Below are positions 8,368 through 16,457 of a stretch of 64,000 nucleotides of DNA, one piece after another (the first letter of the stretch is position 1; each line of letters begins with the position of its first letter). A program made the position numbers and the translations under genes. This DNA comes from JADJRG01 sp964474905 (GTDB lineage Bacteria; Myxococcota_A; Polyangia; Nannocystales; Nannocystaceae). A model generated the notes under the pieces. That model searched no databases and had not been told where the DNA came from. It was given only the letters and a program-made list of their open reading frames with translations. The DNA lies in NCBI GenBank assembly GCA_964474905.1, contig CAYYUP010000021.1, positions 23,445-87,444 of the forward strand. Reading direction: 5' to 3'.

Positions 8368-9714
8368 ATGGGCCGATGGAAGCATAGTACGATGATGCAT
8401 TCAAAAATGGGGTGGGGGATCGGTGGAGCCTTGGCTTTGCTGGTGACAGGGGTTGCTTCGACCGCAGGGGCCGGCCCGATCGTTCAGCCAGACAATACGC
8501 AGATTCCGAAGGGAAATGGCTTGCAAGGGGTGTTTGATAACCTCAATGACCCCGTCGACGCGGTCCTGGATGCGGAGGTCGAGCCGGAGCGTTTTCTCCC
8601 CAGCTGCACTGCATCGTTTACGGTGCACGCGCGCTTCGCCTCCTACAAAAACTCCTTTGGCTGGTACAACGTGACCGGCGATGTCCCGGATATCGCCGAT
8701 CTCCATCAGATTCTTAAGTGTACCGACGGGCCGGGTGTTAGCAAGGATGTCAGTATTCTGGATGACCCAGACTACGCGGGTGGGGAGATCGGCTTTTTTC
8801 AGGCGGTCGGCAGCTGTGCAGATGTCGAAAATCCCAATACTATTTTTAATGTCGGCAATAAAAAACATATTGTCTATAGTGAGCCCGACTACAACCCCGA
8901 CAATAATCTCCCAGATCCCTACATTCACCTGCTGATCTATCCGAGTTTTAAAAATCCACGCACCTACTATTTCGCCTGGGAAGACCTGCTTCAGGGCGGT
9001 GATAACGATTTTTCCGATCTGGTAACCTCGGTCAAAGGCATCGACTGTGTGGGCTGGCCAAAAGCATGCACCAAGGTCGCCAGTACCGGTGACTCTGACG
9101 CAGATTTGATCTGCGAACCGAATGATAATTGTCCGAACGATGCGAATGAAGACCAAATCGATGCGGATATGGATGGAATTGGCGATGTCTGCGATGAGTG
9201 TCCCGATGACCCCGATCCGGATTGTGTGATGGTCGATCCGACGACCACGGGCGGTACGGACACAGATACAGATACGGACACAGACACGGACACAGACTCG
9301 GATTCGGGCACGACAGATGGCACCGGCGGGACCGACACAGGCACCACCGGTGATACCGGGGTGACGAGCGATCCGACAGATGGCACCGGCACGACGGATT
9401 CGACCGGTGGCAGCGGGACGATGGGTACCGGCGATTCAGCTGGATCTTCGGGTACCGAAACCGGGGGCGGGACCGGCGATTCTAACTCTGGTACCGGAGG
9501 CGCTACAGCCAGCGACAGCGACAGCGCCGGATCCGATAGTCAAGGAACGGGCGCAACCGGATCGACCGGAGGTGCGACGGATACCGCGGGAGCCTCGGGT
9601 GGCGCCGACGAAGTGAGTGGCTGTGGTTGCACGAGCGGCCCTTCCGGGAGCGCGGGATTTGGTTCGTTGCTCGCGCTGCTGCTTGTGACGGTGAGGCGAC
9701 GTCGGATGTCGTAG
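8368..9714 (+). CDS. DUF4114-like / thrombospondin-3 repeat surface protein with MYXO-CTERM tail
   Basis: A 448-residue exported protein. Signal peptide at residues about 1-36; a beta-rich domain to about 225 ending in YYFAWEDLLQGGDNDFSDLV, which matches the DUF4114 pattern (Glu-Asp, GGDNDF, DLV; probably calcium-binding); one or two thrombospondin type 3 repeats (DNCPNDANEDQIDADMDGIGD); a low-complexity Thr/Asp/Gly/Ser stalk (about 295-415); and a terminal Gly-Cys-Gly-Cys, hydrophobic stretch and RRRR that fits MYXO-CTERM. It should be secreted, then cleaved and anchored at the cell surface by the myxobacterial sorting system. The stretch encoding the beta domain (about 8820-8960) is markedly more AT-rich than the surrounding genes. 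Several ATG codons near the start are possible (8368, 8392, 8395, 8407). Confidence 0.85.
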   Translation: MGRWKHSTMMHSKMGWGIGGALALLVTGVASTAGAGPIVQPDNTQIPKGNGLQGVFDNLNDPVDAVLDAEVEPERFLPSCTASFTVHARFASYKNSFGWYNVTGDVPDIADLHQILKCTDGPGVSKDVSILDDPDYAGGEIGFFQAVGSCADVENPNTIFNVGNKKHIVYSEPDYNPDNNLPDPYIHLLIYPSFKNPRTYYFAWEDLLQGGDNDFSDLVTSVKGIDCVGWPKACTKVASTGDSDADLICEPNDNCPNDANEDQIDADMDGIGDVCDECPDDPDPDCVMVDPTTTGGTDTDTDTDTDTDTDSDSGTTDGTGGTDTGTTGDTGVTSDPTDGTGTTDSTGGSGTMGTGDSAGSSGTETGGGTGDSNSGTGGATASDSDSAGSDSQGTGATGSTGGATDTAGASGGADEVSGCGCTSGPSGSAGFGSLLALLLVTVRRRRMS

Positions 9715-9753
9715 GGGACAGGTATGCGTACCGGCCGGGCTACGAGGGCAGGC

Positions 9754-10968
9754 CTATGCGTCTTGGGCGAGGCGGGCGACCCTGGCGGCACGCGCTGGGC
9801 TCGGCGGTCGGCGGAGGTGAGCGACCATCGAGTCCAGGCCCTCGAGGCTGAGGTTGAACATCGGGAAGACGGTGGCGATCTCCGCGATCGTGCCGGTCGA
9901 CCAGAGTTTTTTGGGCTCTGGGTTGATCCAGGCGGAGCGCGGGAAACGGTTGGCGAGGCGGGCGAGCCAGGTCATGCCTGTGGGGCCGCGGCCGTCGAGC
10001 CACCAGTCGCCGCCGGACATCATCAGCTCGCCCGGGTGCATGTAAGCGTCGCCGACGAGCACGACGAACCAACTGGGGTCGAGCGTCGTCAGCAGCTCTT
10101 GGGTGGAAATGGTCTCGGTGAAGCGGGCATCCTCGTAGACGCTGCCGTAGACACAGTTATGGAAGTAGTAGGAGCGCAGCTCGCGGAAGTTGCCGGCCTG
10201 GTGAGCCGCCGAAAAAAGGCGCGAGCAGAGTTCTGCGTGCGGGTCCATCGAGCCGCCGACGTCGACGAGTAGGAGTAGGCGCACCGCGTTTTTACGCGGT
10301 GGTTGCATGATGATCTCGAGGTCGCCGCAGTTGCGCGCGGTGGCTTTGATCGTGCCGTCGATGTCGAGCTCGGGCTCGCCTCCTTCGCGGGTTAGTTTGC
10401 GCAGGCGTCGGAGTGCAGCAGCGATTTGGCGGGTATCGAGGATCAGATCACGGCGGAGTTCGCGGAAGCGTCGGGCATCGGCGACTGCCAGCGCAGAGCG
10501 CCCTCCACCGCCGCCGATGCGCACACCGGAGGGGTGATGACCGCCGGTGCCGAAGGGGCTGGTACCGCCGGTGCCGATCCAGCGGCTACCGCCTTCGTGA
10601 CGTTTTTTTTGCTCGGCCAGGCGCTCGTTAAATTGGCGGCGGAGCTCGTCGATATCGAGGGTCTTTAGGGCCGCTGCCAGCTCTGGATCGAGGAACTCGA
10701 GGCGTTTGGGCGAAGCGAGCCAATCCTCCAGATCATCTAAGATCGACGCGCGATCGTCGACGACCCCACGGAAGCTCTCGGCGAAGGCGCGGTCGAACTC
10801 GTCGTAGTGGGCCTCGCTGGTGATCAGAATGCAGCGAGCGATCTGGTAGAAGCCGCTGAGGCTCTGGCCGTGCAGCCCCTGGCCGAGCGCGTCGAGAAGC
10901 GCGAGCCAATTGTGGGTCGTCACCTTGAGCCCGTGGGCTCGGAGATTATAAAAGAAATCTAAGAACAT
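9754..10968 (-). CDS. VWA-domain CoxE-like protein
   Basis: A 404-residue protein of the VWA containing CoxE-like type. The N-terminal half (about 1-215) is helical and charged. The C-terminal VWA domain begins near LLLLVDVGGSMDPH. In this family the MIDAS motif often reads DVGGS rather than DxSxS, as here, so the first Ser is Gly. The later MIDAS Thr/Asp region is in the LVGDAYMHPGEL segment. It lies 15 bp downstream of a MoxR AAA+ ATPase; MoxR and CoxE-like VWA proteins work together as a chaperone pair that inserts cofactors or assembles protein complexes. The client is unknown. It starts ATG at 10968. Confidence 0.88.
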   Translation of the reverse strand: MFLDFFYNLRAHGLKVTTHNWLALLDALGQGLHGQSLSGFYQIARCILITSEAHYDEFDRAFAESFRGVVDDRASILDDLEDWLASPKRLEFLDPELAAALKTLDIDELRRQFNERLAEQKKRHEGGSRWIGTGGTSPFGTGGHHPSGVRIGGGGGRSALAVADARRFRELRRDLILDTRQIAAALRRLRKLTREGGEPELDIDGTIKATARNCGDLEIIMQPPRKNAVRLLLLVDVGGSMDPHAELCSRLFSAAHQAGNFRELRSYYFHNCVYGSVYEDARFTETISTQELLTTLDPSWFVVLVGDAYMHPGELMMSGGDWWLDGRGPTGMTWLARLANRFPRSAWINPEPKKLWSTGTIAEIATVFPMFNLSLEGLDSMVAHLRRPPSPARAARVARLAQDA

Positions 10969-10983
10969 GTTCCTGTGGTCAGG

Positions 10984-11847
10984 TCAGTATCGGCGTCCTG
11001 GGCCATGGCCAGATCCTCGTCCAGAGCGTCGCTCGAAGGTCGCAAAATCCTGCTCTTTCTTGAGCAGTGTGCCGAGGAAAGGCAAGCCTGTGCCCTGCAG
11101 CGTTGTCGGGTCTAGGCCGGCGTGGCGGAGGGCGGCGATCCAATCGATGAACTCACTGGTGCTCGGGCGCTTGCGCAGGCCGTCGATCGAGCGGAGGCGA
11201 TAAAAGGCTTCGAGTGCCCCGGCGAGCAGCTTGTCTTCGACGTCGGGGTGGTGGACGCGGATGATCCGCGTCATCAGCTCGCGGTCCGGGAATTCGATCC
11301 AGTGGAAGACACAGCGGCGCAGAAACGCGTCGGGCAGCTCTTTCTCGTTGTTGGAGGTGATGATGATCACCGGTCGCTCGCGCGCTGCGATGCTTTCGCC
11401 GGTCTCCATGATCGTGAACTCCATGGCGTCGAGTTCGTGCAGCAGATCGTTTGGAAACTCGGGGTCGGCCTTGTCGATTTCGTCGATCAGGACCACCGCT
11501 TTTTCGTCGCGTTTAAACGCCCGGCCGAGGGGCCCGAGGCTGATGTAGTCGCGGATGTCGCTGACCTTGCCCGCCGAGAAGCGGCTGTCGTGCAGGCGGC
11601 GCACGGCGTCGTAGGTGTAGAGGCCGTCGATCGCCTTGGTGGTCGATTTGACGTGCCAGCGTTCGAGCGGAAACCCAAAATATCGGGCTATATCGCGGGC
11701 GAGGAGGGTTTTTCCGGTGCCAGGCTCGCCTTTGATCAAGAGCGGTCGCCGGAGCGCGATCGCGACGTCCACCGCCCGGGAGAGCTCGGGCGAGACGATG
11801 TAGCTGTCGGTACCTAGGAAGGGCTGCATCGTCGCGGAGTATGGCAT
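10984..11847 (-). CDS. MoxR-family AAA+ ATPase
   Basis: An AAA+ ATPase of about 287 residues with Walker A GEPGTGKT, Walker B VLIDEIDKAD, a sensor ITSNNEKELPDAF and an arginine-finger region RRCVFHW. It is the usual partner of CoxE-like VWA proteins, whose gene follows after 15 bp. The frame is open upstream to 12129, but that extension overlaps the divergent L,D-transpeptidase gene. Family members begin a few residues before the conserved SYIVSPELSRAV stretch, so ATG at 11847 (or 11829) is chosen. It probably powers remodelling of an unknown protein complex. Confidence 0.9.
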   Translation of the reverse strand: MPYSATMQPFLGTDSYIVSPELSRAVDVAIALRRPLLIKGEPGTGKTLLARDIARYFGFPLERWHVKSTTKAIDGLYTYDAVRRLHDSRFSAGKVSDIRDYISLGPLGRAFKRDEKAVVLIDEIDKADPEFPNDLLHELDAMEFTIMETGESIAARERPVIIITSNNEKELPDAFLRRCVFHWIEFPDRELMTRIIRVHHPDVEDKLLAGALEAFYRLRSIDGLRKRPSTSEFIDWIAALRHAGLDPTTLQGTGLPFLGTLLKKEQDFATFERRSGRGSGHGPGRRY

Positions 11848-11899
11848 AGGCTGGCTCGGAGGGCGCTGGGGGTCGGCTTTTCGCGTTTGTGGCCGACTC

Positions 11900-13447
11900 A
11901 TGCGATGGACTCTGATGATGGCAGGATCGCTGCGAGGTTCGCTCGTCGTGCTGGTCACCGCACTGGCGTTGGCTTCGTGCGTGGGACCCGGAGCGGTTGA
12001 GGGGGCGCCGGCTCTGCATCGCCAGGCTTCTCGCCCGGCTTTAGCGGTCGGTGTGGTGGAGTCGATCGATGTGATCGGGGAGGAATCCGCTTTGCCGCCG
12101 GTGCCCGCCCATGAGGTTGAGCCGCCCACAGAGCCACCGACAGAGCTGCTGGAGGAGCCCGCAGTGCCGTCGGAGAGTGAGCGGCCGCGGCTCGGAATTT
12201 TTGTCTCGCCGCGGACGACGATCGTCTACGCCGAGCCGGCATGGGGTAGCGAAATCCGCGGGCGCATCGACCCTGATTCTCCTTTTTGGGCGAGCGCCGA
12301 GGTCGAGGGAGTGGGCTGTGAGGAGAGCCGTTGGGTGGCCGTGGAGCTCGGCGGGTACGTCTGCCTAAAACACGCGGACGAAAGCGAAGAAGAGCCCTCG
12401 CAGCTTCCACTGGTGCCAGAGGGACAAATTGTGCCCTTTATCTACGCCAAGCCACGGCAGGATCGAGAGGGCAATCTCGACGCTGAAATCCCCCGCTACC
12501 GGTCATATCGACATCTCCGTCGGCGACAGGGGCAGGTGGATTCGCTGGTTGCCAACCGCCTCTACGCATTTGTCGAGCGGATCTGGCGGCCGAGTGTCGG
12601 CCATATCTTCGTCGATGCCGAGGGGCAAGCAGTCGCAGGAAAAAGTCTCAGGGTGCAGCAGCCGAGCGATCTCTTTGGTCGCGATCTCCAGCTGGATCCG
12701 CCTGCGCCGGGGCTGACGGCTGGGTGGGCGGTGTCGATCCCGACGCTGCTCCGGGACAAGCCGAGCCTGCGTCGTCGCAGCAAGGAGATCGGCTCGATCG
12801 AGTATCACCAGCGCTTTGATGTTGATCCGGTTCCGATCGCCGGATCGGGCGTACGTTGGTACCGGATCCCGGGGGCTGGCAAGGACGGGGCCGATGCCTA
12901 CGCGGAGGCCAAGCAGGTCCGGGTTTGGGATCCAGGTCCGGCGATGGAGGATATCGGCGACGACGAGACCTGGATCGACGTCGACATCAAGCAGCAGATC
13001 CTGGGGCTTCGTCGCGGCGAGCGTTCGCTCTTTATCACCCTGGTCTCGACCGGTACGGGCAGCAATCCGACGCCGCGGGGCATCTTTCGTATCCGCAATA
13101 AGCTCGCCCTCGGAAAGATGCAAAACAAGCCCGACGATCCCGACTCGTACTACGTCGAGGCCGTGCCCTGGGTGCAGTATTTTTACCGGCGCTTCGCCTT
13201 TCATGCGACCTATTGGCATCGCGGTCTGGGTCGTCGCCGGAGTCACGGCTGCATCAATCTCGCACCCCGTGACGCCGCCTATATTTTCGCGGAGACCACA
13301 CCAAATGTACCCAAGGGGTGGACGACCGCCTACGAATACTCAGATGCTCTGGGAACGGTCGTGCGTATCCGCCGCGGCGATGACGAACTCGTGGATCGCC
13401 GGCGCCTGTTGACCGAAGAAGTCGACGGTGCCGATGAGCACGAGTGA
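11900..13447 (+). CDS. L,D-transpeptidase (YkuD domain) lipoprotein
   Basis: A 515-residue exported protein. Signal peptide with lipobox ALASC (Cys near residue 33), then a Glu/Pro-rich linker, two SH3-like segments (about 95-165 and 265-345) and a C-terminal YkuD domain (about 350-490). The catalytic motif is complete: HATYWH followed by RSHGCINLAPRD, with the nucleophilic Cys in SHGC near residue 451. It should form or edit 3-3 peptidoglycan cross-links, or attach proteins to peptidoglycan, from the outer-membrane side of the periplasm. Its start overlaps only a possible longer form of the divergent moxR gene. Confidence 0.9.
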   Translation: MRWTLMMAGSLRGSLVVLVTALALASCVGPGAVEGAPALHRQASRPALAVGVVESIDVIGEESALPPVPAHEVEPPTEPPTELLEEPAVPSESERPRLGIFVSPRTTIVYAEPAWGSEIRGRIDPDSPFWASAEVEGVGCEESRWVAVELGGYVCLKHADESEEEPSQLPLVPEGQIVPFIYAKPRQDREGNLDAEIPRYRSYRHLRRRQGQVDSLVANRLYAFVERIWRPSVGHIFVDAEGQAVAGKSLRVQQPSDLFGRDLQLDPPAPGLTAGWAVSIPTLLRDKPSLRRRSKEIGSIEYHQRFDVDPVPIAGSGVRWYRIPGAGKDGADAYAEAKQVRVWDPGPAMEDIGDDETWIDVDIKQQILGLRRGERSLFITLVSTGTGSNPTPRGIFRIRNKLALGKMQNKPDDPDSYYVEAVPWVQYFYRRFAFHATYWHRGLGRRRSHGCINLAPRDAAYIFAETTPNVPKGWTTAYEYSDALGTVVRIRRGDDELVDRRRLLTEEVDGADEHE

Positions 13448-13491
13448 TGGCTTAATGTCGTCCTGGGAGCATGCGGGCAGAGGATTCGAGC

Positions 13492-14292
13492 TTAGGACGA
13501 GGGGGCATTTGAGTTGGCCTTGATCGCAGCTGCGATGTACTCGGCGAGCCCGGTTATTCGGCGTTCGTAATGCGCAGAGAAGCGAGGATCCCCAGTGTAC
13601 ATCGCTGCGAGCGAGTGGTGCATTTCGGGTGAGCAGGCGTAGAACCAGCGGTCGATATGCTGCCGGTGGGCTTCGGCGATCGCCAACGTTTGAGGTGAAT
13701 CGTGCGCTGTGCCTGTGCGCAGGGCTTCGGCAAAGCGTGATTCGATGTCCTCGATGTCGTCGCGAAGAGTTCGCCAATCCCCGTCGCTGTAATCCTTGGT
13801 CCGACGTATAGATTCGTTATAGATGTCACTTTCGCCCCAGCGGCGGGCGGCTTCATCCTGGTACTGTGCAGGATCAAATCCCGCGAATAAATCTTGTGGC
13901 TGAATCGTTGTACTCATAATTGCACTCTCGCTCTTTCTTTGGGTTGTTTCATTGCACTCTAGGAGTTGTAGGGCTGCATCGATCGATGCGATCATGGTGC
14001 CCGTTTTTGCGAGTGTCTCGCGCAGTGCAGCACGTTGGCGCAGCAGGATCGTGCGGCGGTCTGTGTTCGGATCATCGAGCAGATCGAGGATCTTCTTAAG
14101 AGGCAGGCCCTGGCTGCGGCCGATCTGGATCTGTTGGAGGCGCAGAAGATCGTCTGCGCTGTACAGGCGATAGCCGCTCGTTGAGCGCTCTGAGGGCCTT
14201 AGAATGCCAATTTGGTCGTAATGGTGCAGGGTTCGAATGCTCACGCCTGCAAACTTGGCGACTTCGCCGACTCGGTACTGTTTGTCCGCCAC
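13492..14292 (-). CDS. MerR-family regulator with TipAS antibiotic-recognition domain
   Basis: About 266 residues. The MerR DNA-binding domain begins at once (QYRVGEVAKFAGVSIRTLHH, with the family GYRLYS motif), followed by a dimerisation coiled coil (about 75-125) and a C-terminal TipAS-like helical domain (about 130-260) with DWRTLRDDIEDIESRF and AEAHRQHIDRWFYACSPEMH. TipA-type regulators bind thiopeptides and other drugs and activate their own gene. Two GTG starts are possible, 14313 and 14292. The promoter at 14299-14329 places the transcript start at about 14292, so 14292 with a leaderless mRNA is preferred. No efflux gene is adjacent. Confidence 0.9.
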   Translation of the reverse strand: MADKQYRVGEVAKFAGVSIRTLHHYDQIGILRPSERSTSGYRLYSADDLLRLQQIQIGRSQGLPLKKILDLLDDPNTDRRTILLRQRAALRETLAKTGTMIASIDAALQLLECNETTQRKSESAIMSTTIQPQDLFAGFDPAQYQDEAARRWGESDIYNESIRRTKDYSDGDWRTLRDDIEDIESRFAEALRTGTAHDSPQTLAIAEAHRQHIDRWFYACSPEMHHSLAAMYTGDPRFSAHYERRITGLAEYIAAAIKANSNAPSS

Positions 14293-14298
14293 AGATGC

Positions 14299-14329
14299 AA
14301 CGTAGGGCCTCACGCCGCGTGAGGGTCAA
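14299..14329 (-). promoter_or_regulatory. MerR-type promoter and operator with 19-bp spacer
   Basis: On the minus strand a -35 box TTGACC (14324-14329) and a -10 box TACGTT (14299-14304) are separated by exactly 19 bp. The spacer region contains the dyad CCTCACG-CGG-CGTGAGG (14308-14324). A 19-bp spacer with a dyad between the boxes is the hallmark of MerR-activated promoters, where the regulator untwists the over-long spacer. It drives the adjacent merR gene, so autoregulation is expected. Confidence 0.8.
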
Positions 14330-14387
14330 GCGGCGTGGTCGACTATGTTTTGCGTGTCTGCTGTCGCGCAGGGCGCGAGTGCCGAGG

Positions 14388-15182
14388 TTACTTGGGGGCC
14401 GTCGGCGGGTCCGTCGTGCCAGCATTCGCGGGGTTGGCGGGGGGCGCTGCACCGGGCACGAGGCTTGTACGCACGCTGTCGGCCGCGACCTGGGGAGTCT
14501 TGATCAGCGCTCGCATAACCTCTTGAATGCCCTCGTCGCTGCAGGAGTCGTCTCGCCAGGTCAGCAAGCGGGGTTTGGACCAGCCGGGCAGGATCGCCCA
14601 GTGAAGGCCCTTGTGGGTGCTCCAGAAGGCACCTTGAACTCCGGGCACGGCGACGGAGTGGAAGTCGGGATCCATCGCCACGCGCAGGCTGATCCGTCGG
14701 TCGTGGGCCTTGACCGCGGCGTCGACATCATCTTCGAGGGTGACCGAGAGGCGCAGCCACTTCGGCAGATGAGTTGTCTCTTCGGTGGCAAAGTAGTAGC
14801 CGCAGGTCATCTGATGCGACTCGCCGAGGTAGAGGGTGTGGTCGCAGGATTTTTTGGCGACCTCGACGTCGAGGCCGAGATCCTGCACGCAACACTCGGG
14901 TTTGGGCAGCTTGGGCGCGAAGAGGCGACAGACCCCGTTGGTCTCGTCGGGCACCCCAGAACCCGGCGCTGGGCCGGTGGGCTCTGGGTTACTGGAGCCC
15001 TCGGGGGGCGGATTTTTTAACGGATAGAGGTCGTCGGTATCGGCGACCACCCGGGGGTCTTCGGCGCTGAGATCGTGGGGGTTCTTTTTGACCGCTTGGG
15101 GCTCGACCTGCTGGGGGCACGCCGCGAGTAGGAGGGCAGCTGCGGAGACCAGGAGAGCGGGGCGCAGGGGCATGGTCCGCAT
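14388..15182 (-). CDS. Cys-containing lipoprotein of unknown function
   Basis: A 264-residue lipoprotein with signal MRTMPLRPALLVSAAALLLAAC and lipobox LLAAC, so Cys22 would be lipidated. The linker (about 23-80) is rich in Pro, Asn and Glu. The mature domain has several Cys (in GVCRLFAPK, PECCVQDLG, KKSCDHT, QMTCGYY and DDSCSDEG) that could form three disulfides. A Pro/Ala/Thr tail ends the protein. No family is recognised. An alternative start lies three codons downstream at 15173. A perfect inverted repeat sits directly before the start codon (15183-15215). It follows the zincin-like gene in the same direction after about 50 bp. Confidence 0.75.
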   Translation of the reverse strand: MRTMPLRPALLVSAAALLLAACPQQVEPQAVKKNPHDLSAEDPRVVADTDDLYPLKNPPPEGSSNPEPTGPAPGSGVPDETNGVCRLFAPKLPKPECCVQDLGLDVEVAKKSCDHTLYLGESHQMTCGYYFATEETTHLPKWLRLSVTLEDDVDAAVKAHDRRISLRVAMDPDFHSVAVPGVQGAFWSTHKGLHWAILPGWSKPRLLTWRDDSCSDEGIQEVMRALIKTPQVAADSVRTSLVPGAAPPANPANAGTTDPPTAPK

Positions 15183-15215
15183 GGTGTAGCGCGATGTTCG
15201 TCACTGCGCTACACC
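15183..15215. repeat. Perfect 10-bp inverted repeat between two minus-strand genes
   Basis: GGTGTAGCGC (15183-15192) and its exact reverse complement GCGCTACACC (15206-15215) flank a 13-nt loop. The element lies between the end of the zincin-like gene (15235) and the start codon of the lipoprotein gene (15182), which it touches. It could be an operator, or an RNA hairpin that ends the upstream transcript or hides the translation start. There is no T-run, so a classical terminator is unlikely. Confidence 0.7.
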
Positions 15216-15234
15216 TGAATAGGCTGCCTTGGCC

Positions 15235-16425
15235 CTACGAGCGAGGGCTGGGGCGAGTTGCGGATCGTCGGCGACTCGCGAGCAGGAGGAGCAGCAGCCA
15301 GACCGTCGACCCGGCCGGACTCCGGCCGCTCTGGCGACAGCCTGCAGCTTCGTCTGCGTCGTCGGGATCCTCGGGCAGGACGCTGCCCTCAGGCAGGATC
15401 GTGAAGCTGATGCTCTCTTCGGTGCTGTTGCCGGCCTCGTCGGCGACCCGGATCATCAGGTTGTACTCACCGGGCGGAGGATCGCGGAGTTCGAGGTCGA
15501 GCTCTAGATCCTTGGGCTCTAAGATGATCGTGTCGTCACGGAAAATTGTCAGCTCGTAGAGCTGGATGTGGCGGTCGTCGTCGATGATGCCGCGGAGCGG
15601 TAAGCTGACCGGAAAGACATGCATCGATCCGGGCTCGGGGCTGGTGATCTCGAGGGTAGGCGCTATGGTGTCGGGCACCGGCGGCCCGAAGAGGTGACGC
15701 ATTTCCTGCCAGCTGTTTTGCTCACCCAGCTCGCAGAAGAGCGTATGCACCTGGTTGCAAATCCCACCGGTCTCCTCGAGATCGGTATTGGCGACGATCT
15801 TCTCGCAGACGTCGGTGAACGACTGCACGCTCACTGTTTTGAAGGGGTTCATGTTGTCGAAGGGCGCATCGACGTGCTCTAGACCCCAGGTGTGGGCGGC
15901 CTCCTGGAGGATCACGGTTGAGCCGGTATTCGACGAGTTGTAGGCGTTGGTGAAGGCGGTGTCGCTGGGCCAGAGGTCGCCGCAATCGACGTAGGGCGCG
16001 ACGCCGGCGAAGGTCTGTTCGCCGAGATCGCCGTAGAGGATCATCGTGTAATCGCGGTTGTCGGTGGGTCGCTTTGTCACCACTGTGACGCCGAAGTCTT
16101 CGAGGTCCTTGCGCACCGACTGGAGGATCGACAGTACCTGTGTAGTATTCCCGTTAAAGGGCCCGACGTAACCGTCGAAGAAGTCGGCGAGCGTCGAGCA
16201 ATCGCGCTTGGCGTCGTTGCCACAGCCACTGCGGAGCACCGCGCCGTCAAAGTTGACAAAGAGGGTCGTGGGGTTGCCCGCCGCCCGTGCGGAGCTGTCG
16301 CCGTGGGCAGAGGGCAGCGGAGGTGTCGAGAGTTCGATCGGCGCCGCGATCGTCACGGCTGCGCTCAACACCGTGATCATCGCTGCGCTTACAGGCATGA
16401 TCACGGAGGGGAGCGGGCGCCACAT
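15235..16425 (-). CDS. Zincin-like exported protein with altered active site and MYXO-CTERM tail
   Basis: About 396 residues from ATG 16425. Signal peptide at the N-terminus (to about residue 30). A metzincin-like stretch reads ILQEAAHTWGLEHVD. In true metzincins this is HExxHxxGxxH; here the first His is Gln (QEAAHTWGLEH), while the other two His and the Glu remain. A C-terminal Ig-like/cadherin-like beta domain (about 255-355, from DTIAPTLEITSPEPG) follows, then Gly-Cys, a Leu-rich stretch and RRR, which fits MYXO-CTERM. It may be a cell-surface metalloprotease with weakened zinc binding, or a binding protein derived from one. The open frame continues upstream to 16557, but that would overlap speE, so 16425 is preferred. 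Confidence 0.8.
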   Translation of the reverse strand: MWRPLPSVIMPVSAAMITVLSAAVTIAAPIELSTPPLPSAHGDSSARAAGNPTTLFVNFDGAVLRSGCGNDAKRDCSTLADFFDGYVGPFNGNTTQVLSILQSVRKDLEDFGVTVVTKRPTDNRDYTMILYGDLGEQTFAGVAPYVDCGDLWPSDTAFTNAYNSSNTGSTVILQEAAHTWGLEHVDAPFDNMNPFKTVSVQSFTDVCEKIVANTDLEETGGICNQVHTLFCELGEQNSWQEMRHLFGPPVPDTIAPTLEITSPEPGSMHVFPVSLPLRGIIDDDRHIQLYELTIFRDDTIILEPKDLELDLELRDPPPGEYNLMIRVADEAGNSTEESISFTILPEGSVLPEDPDDADEAAGCRQSGRSPAGSTVWLLLLLLASRRRSATRPSPRS

Positions 16426-16457
16426 GCAGCCAGCGTAGCCGAGCGGCAGCGGGCTCG

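Noticed and set aside
7984..8400. 138-codon minus-strand open frame in the curA/DUF4114 gap
   Set aside because: No domain, no signal peptide, no Shine-Dalgarno site, unlike the codon pattern of neighbours; treated as intergenic.
14226..14240. GGTTCGAATGC, resembling a tRNA T-loop
   Set aside because: It is part of the MerR DNA-binding domain coding sequence and no cloverleaf can be drawn around it.
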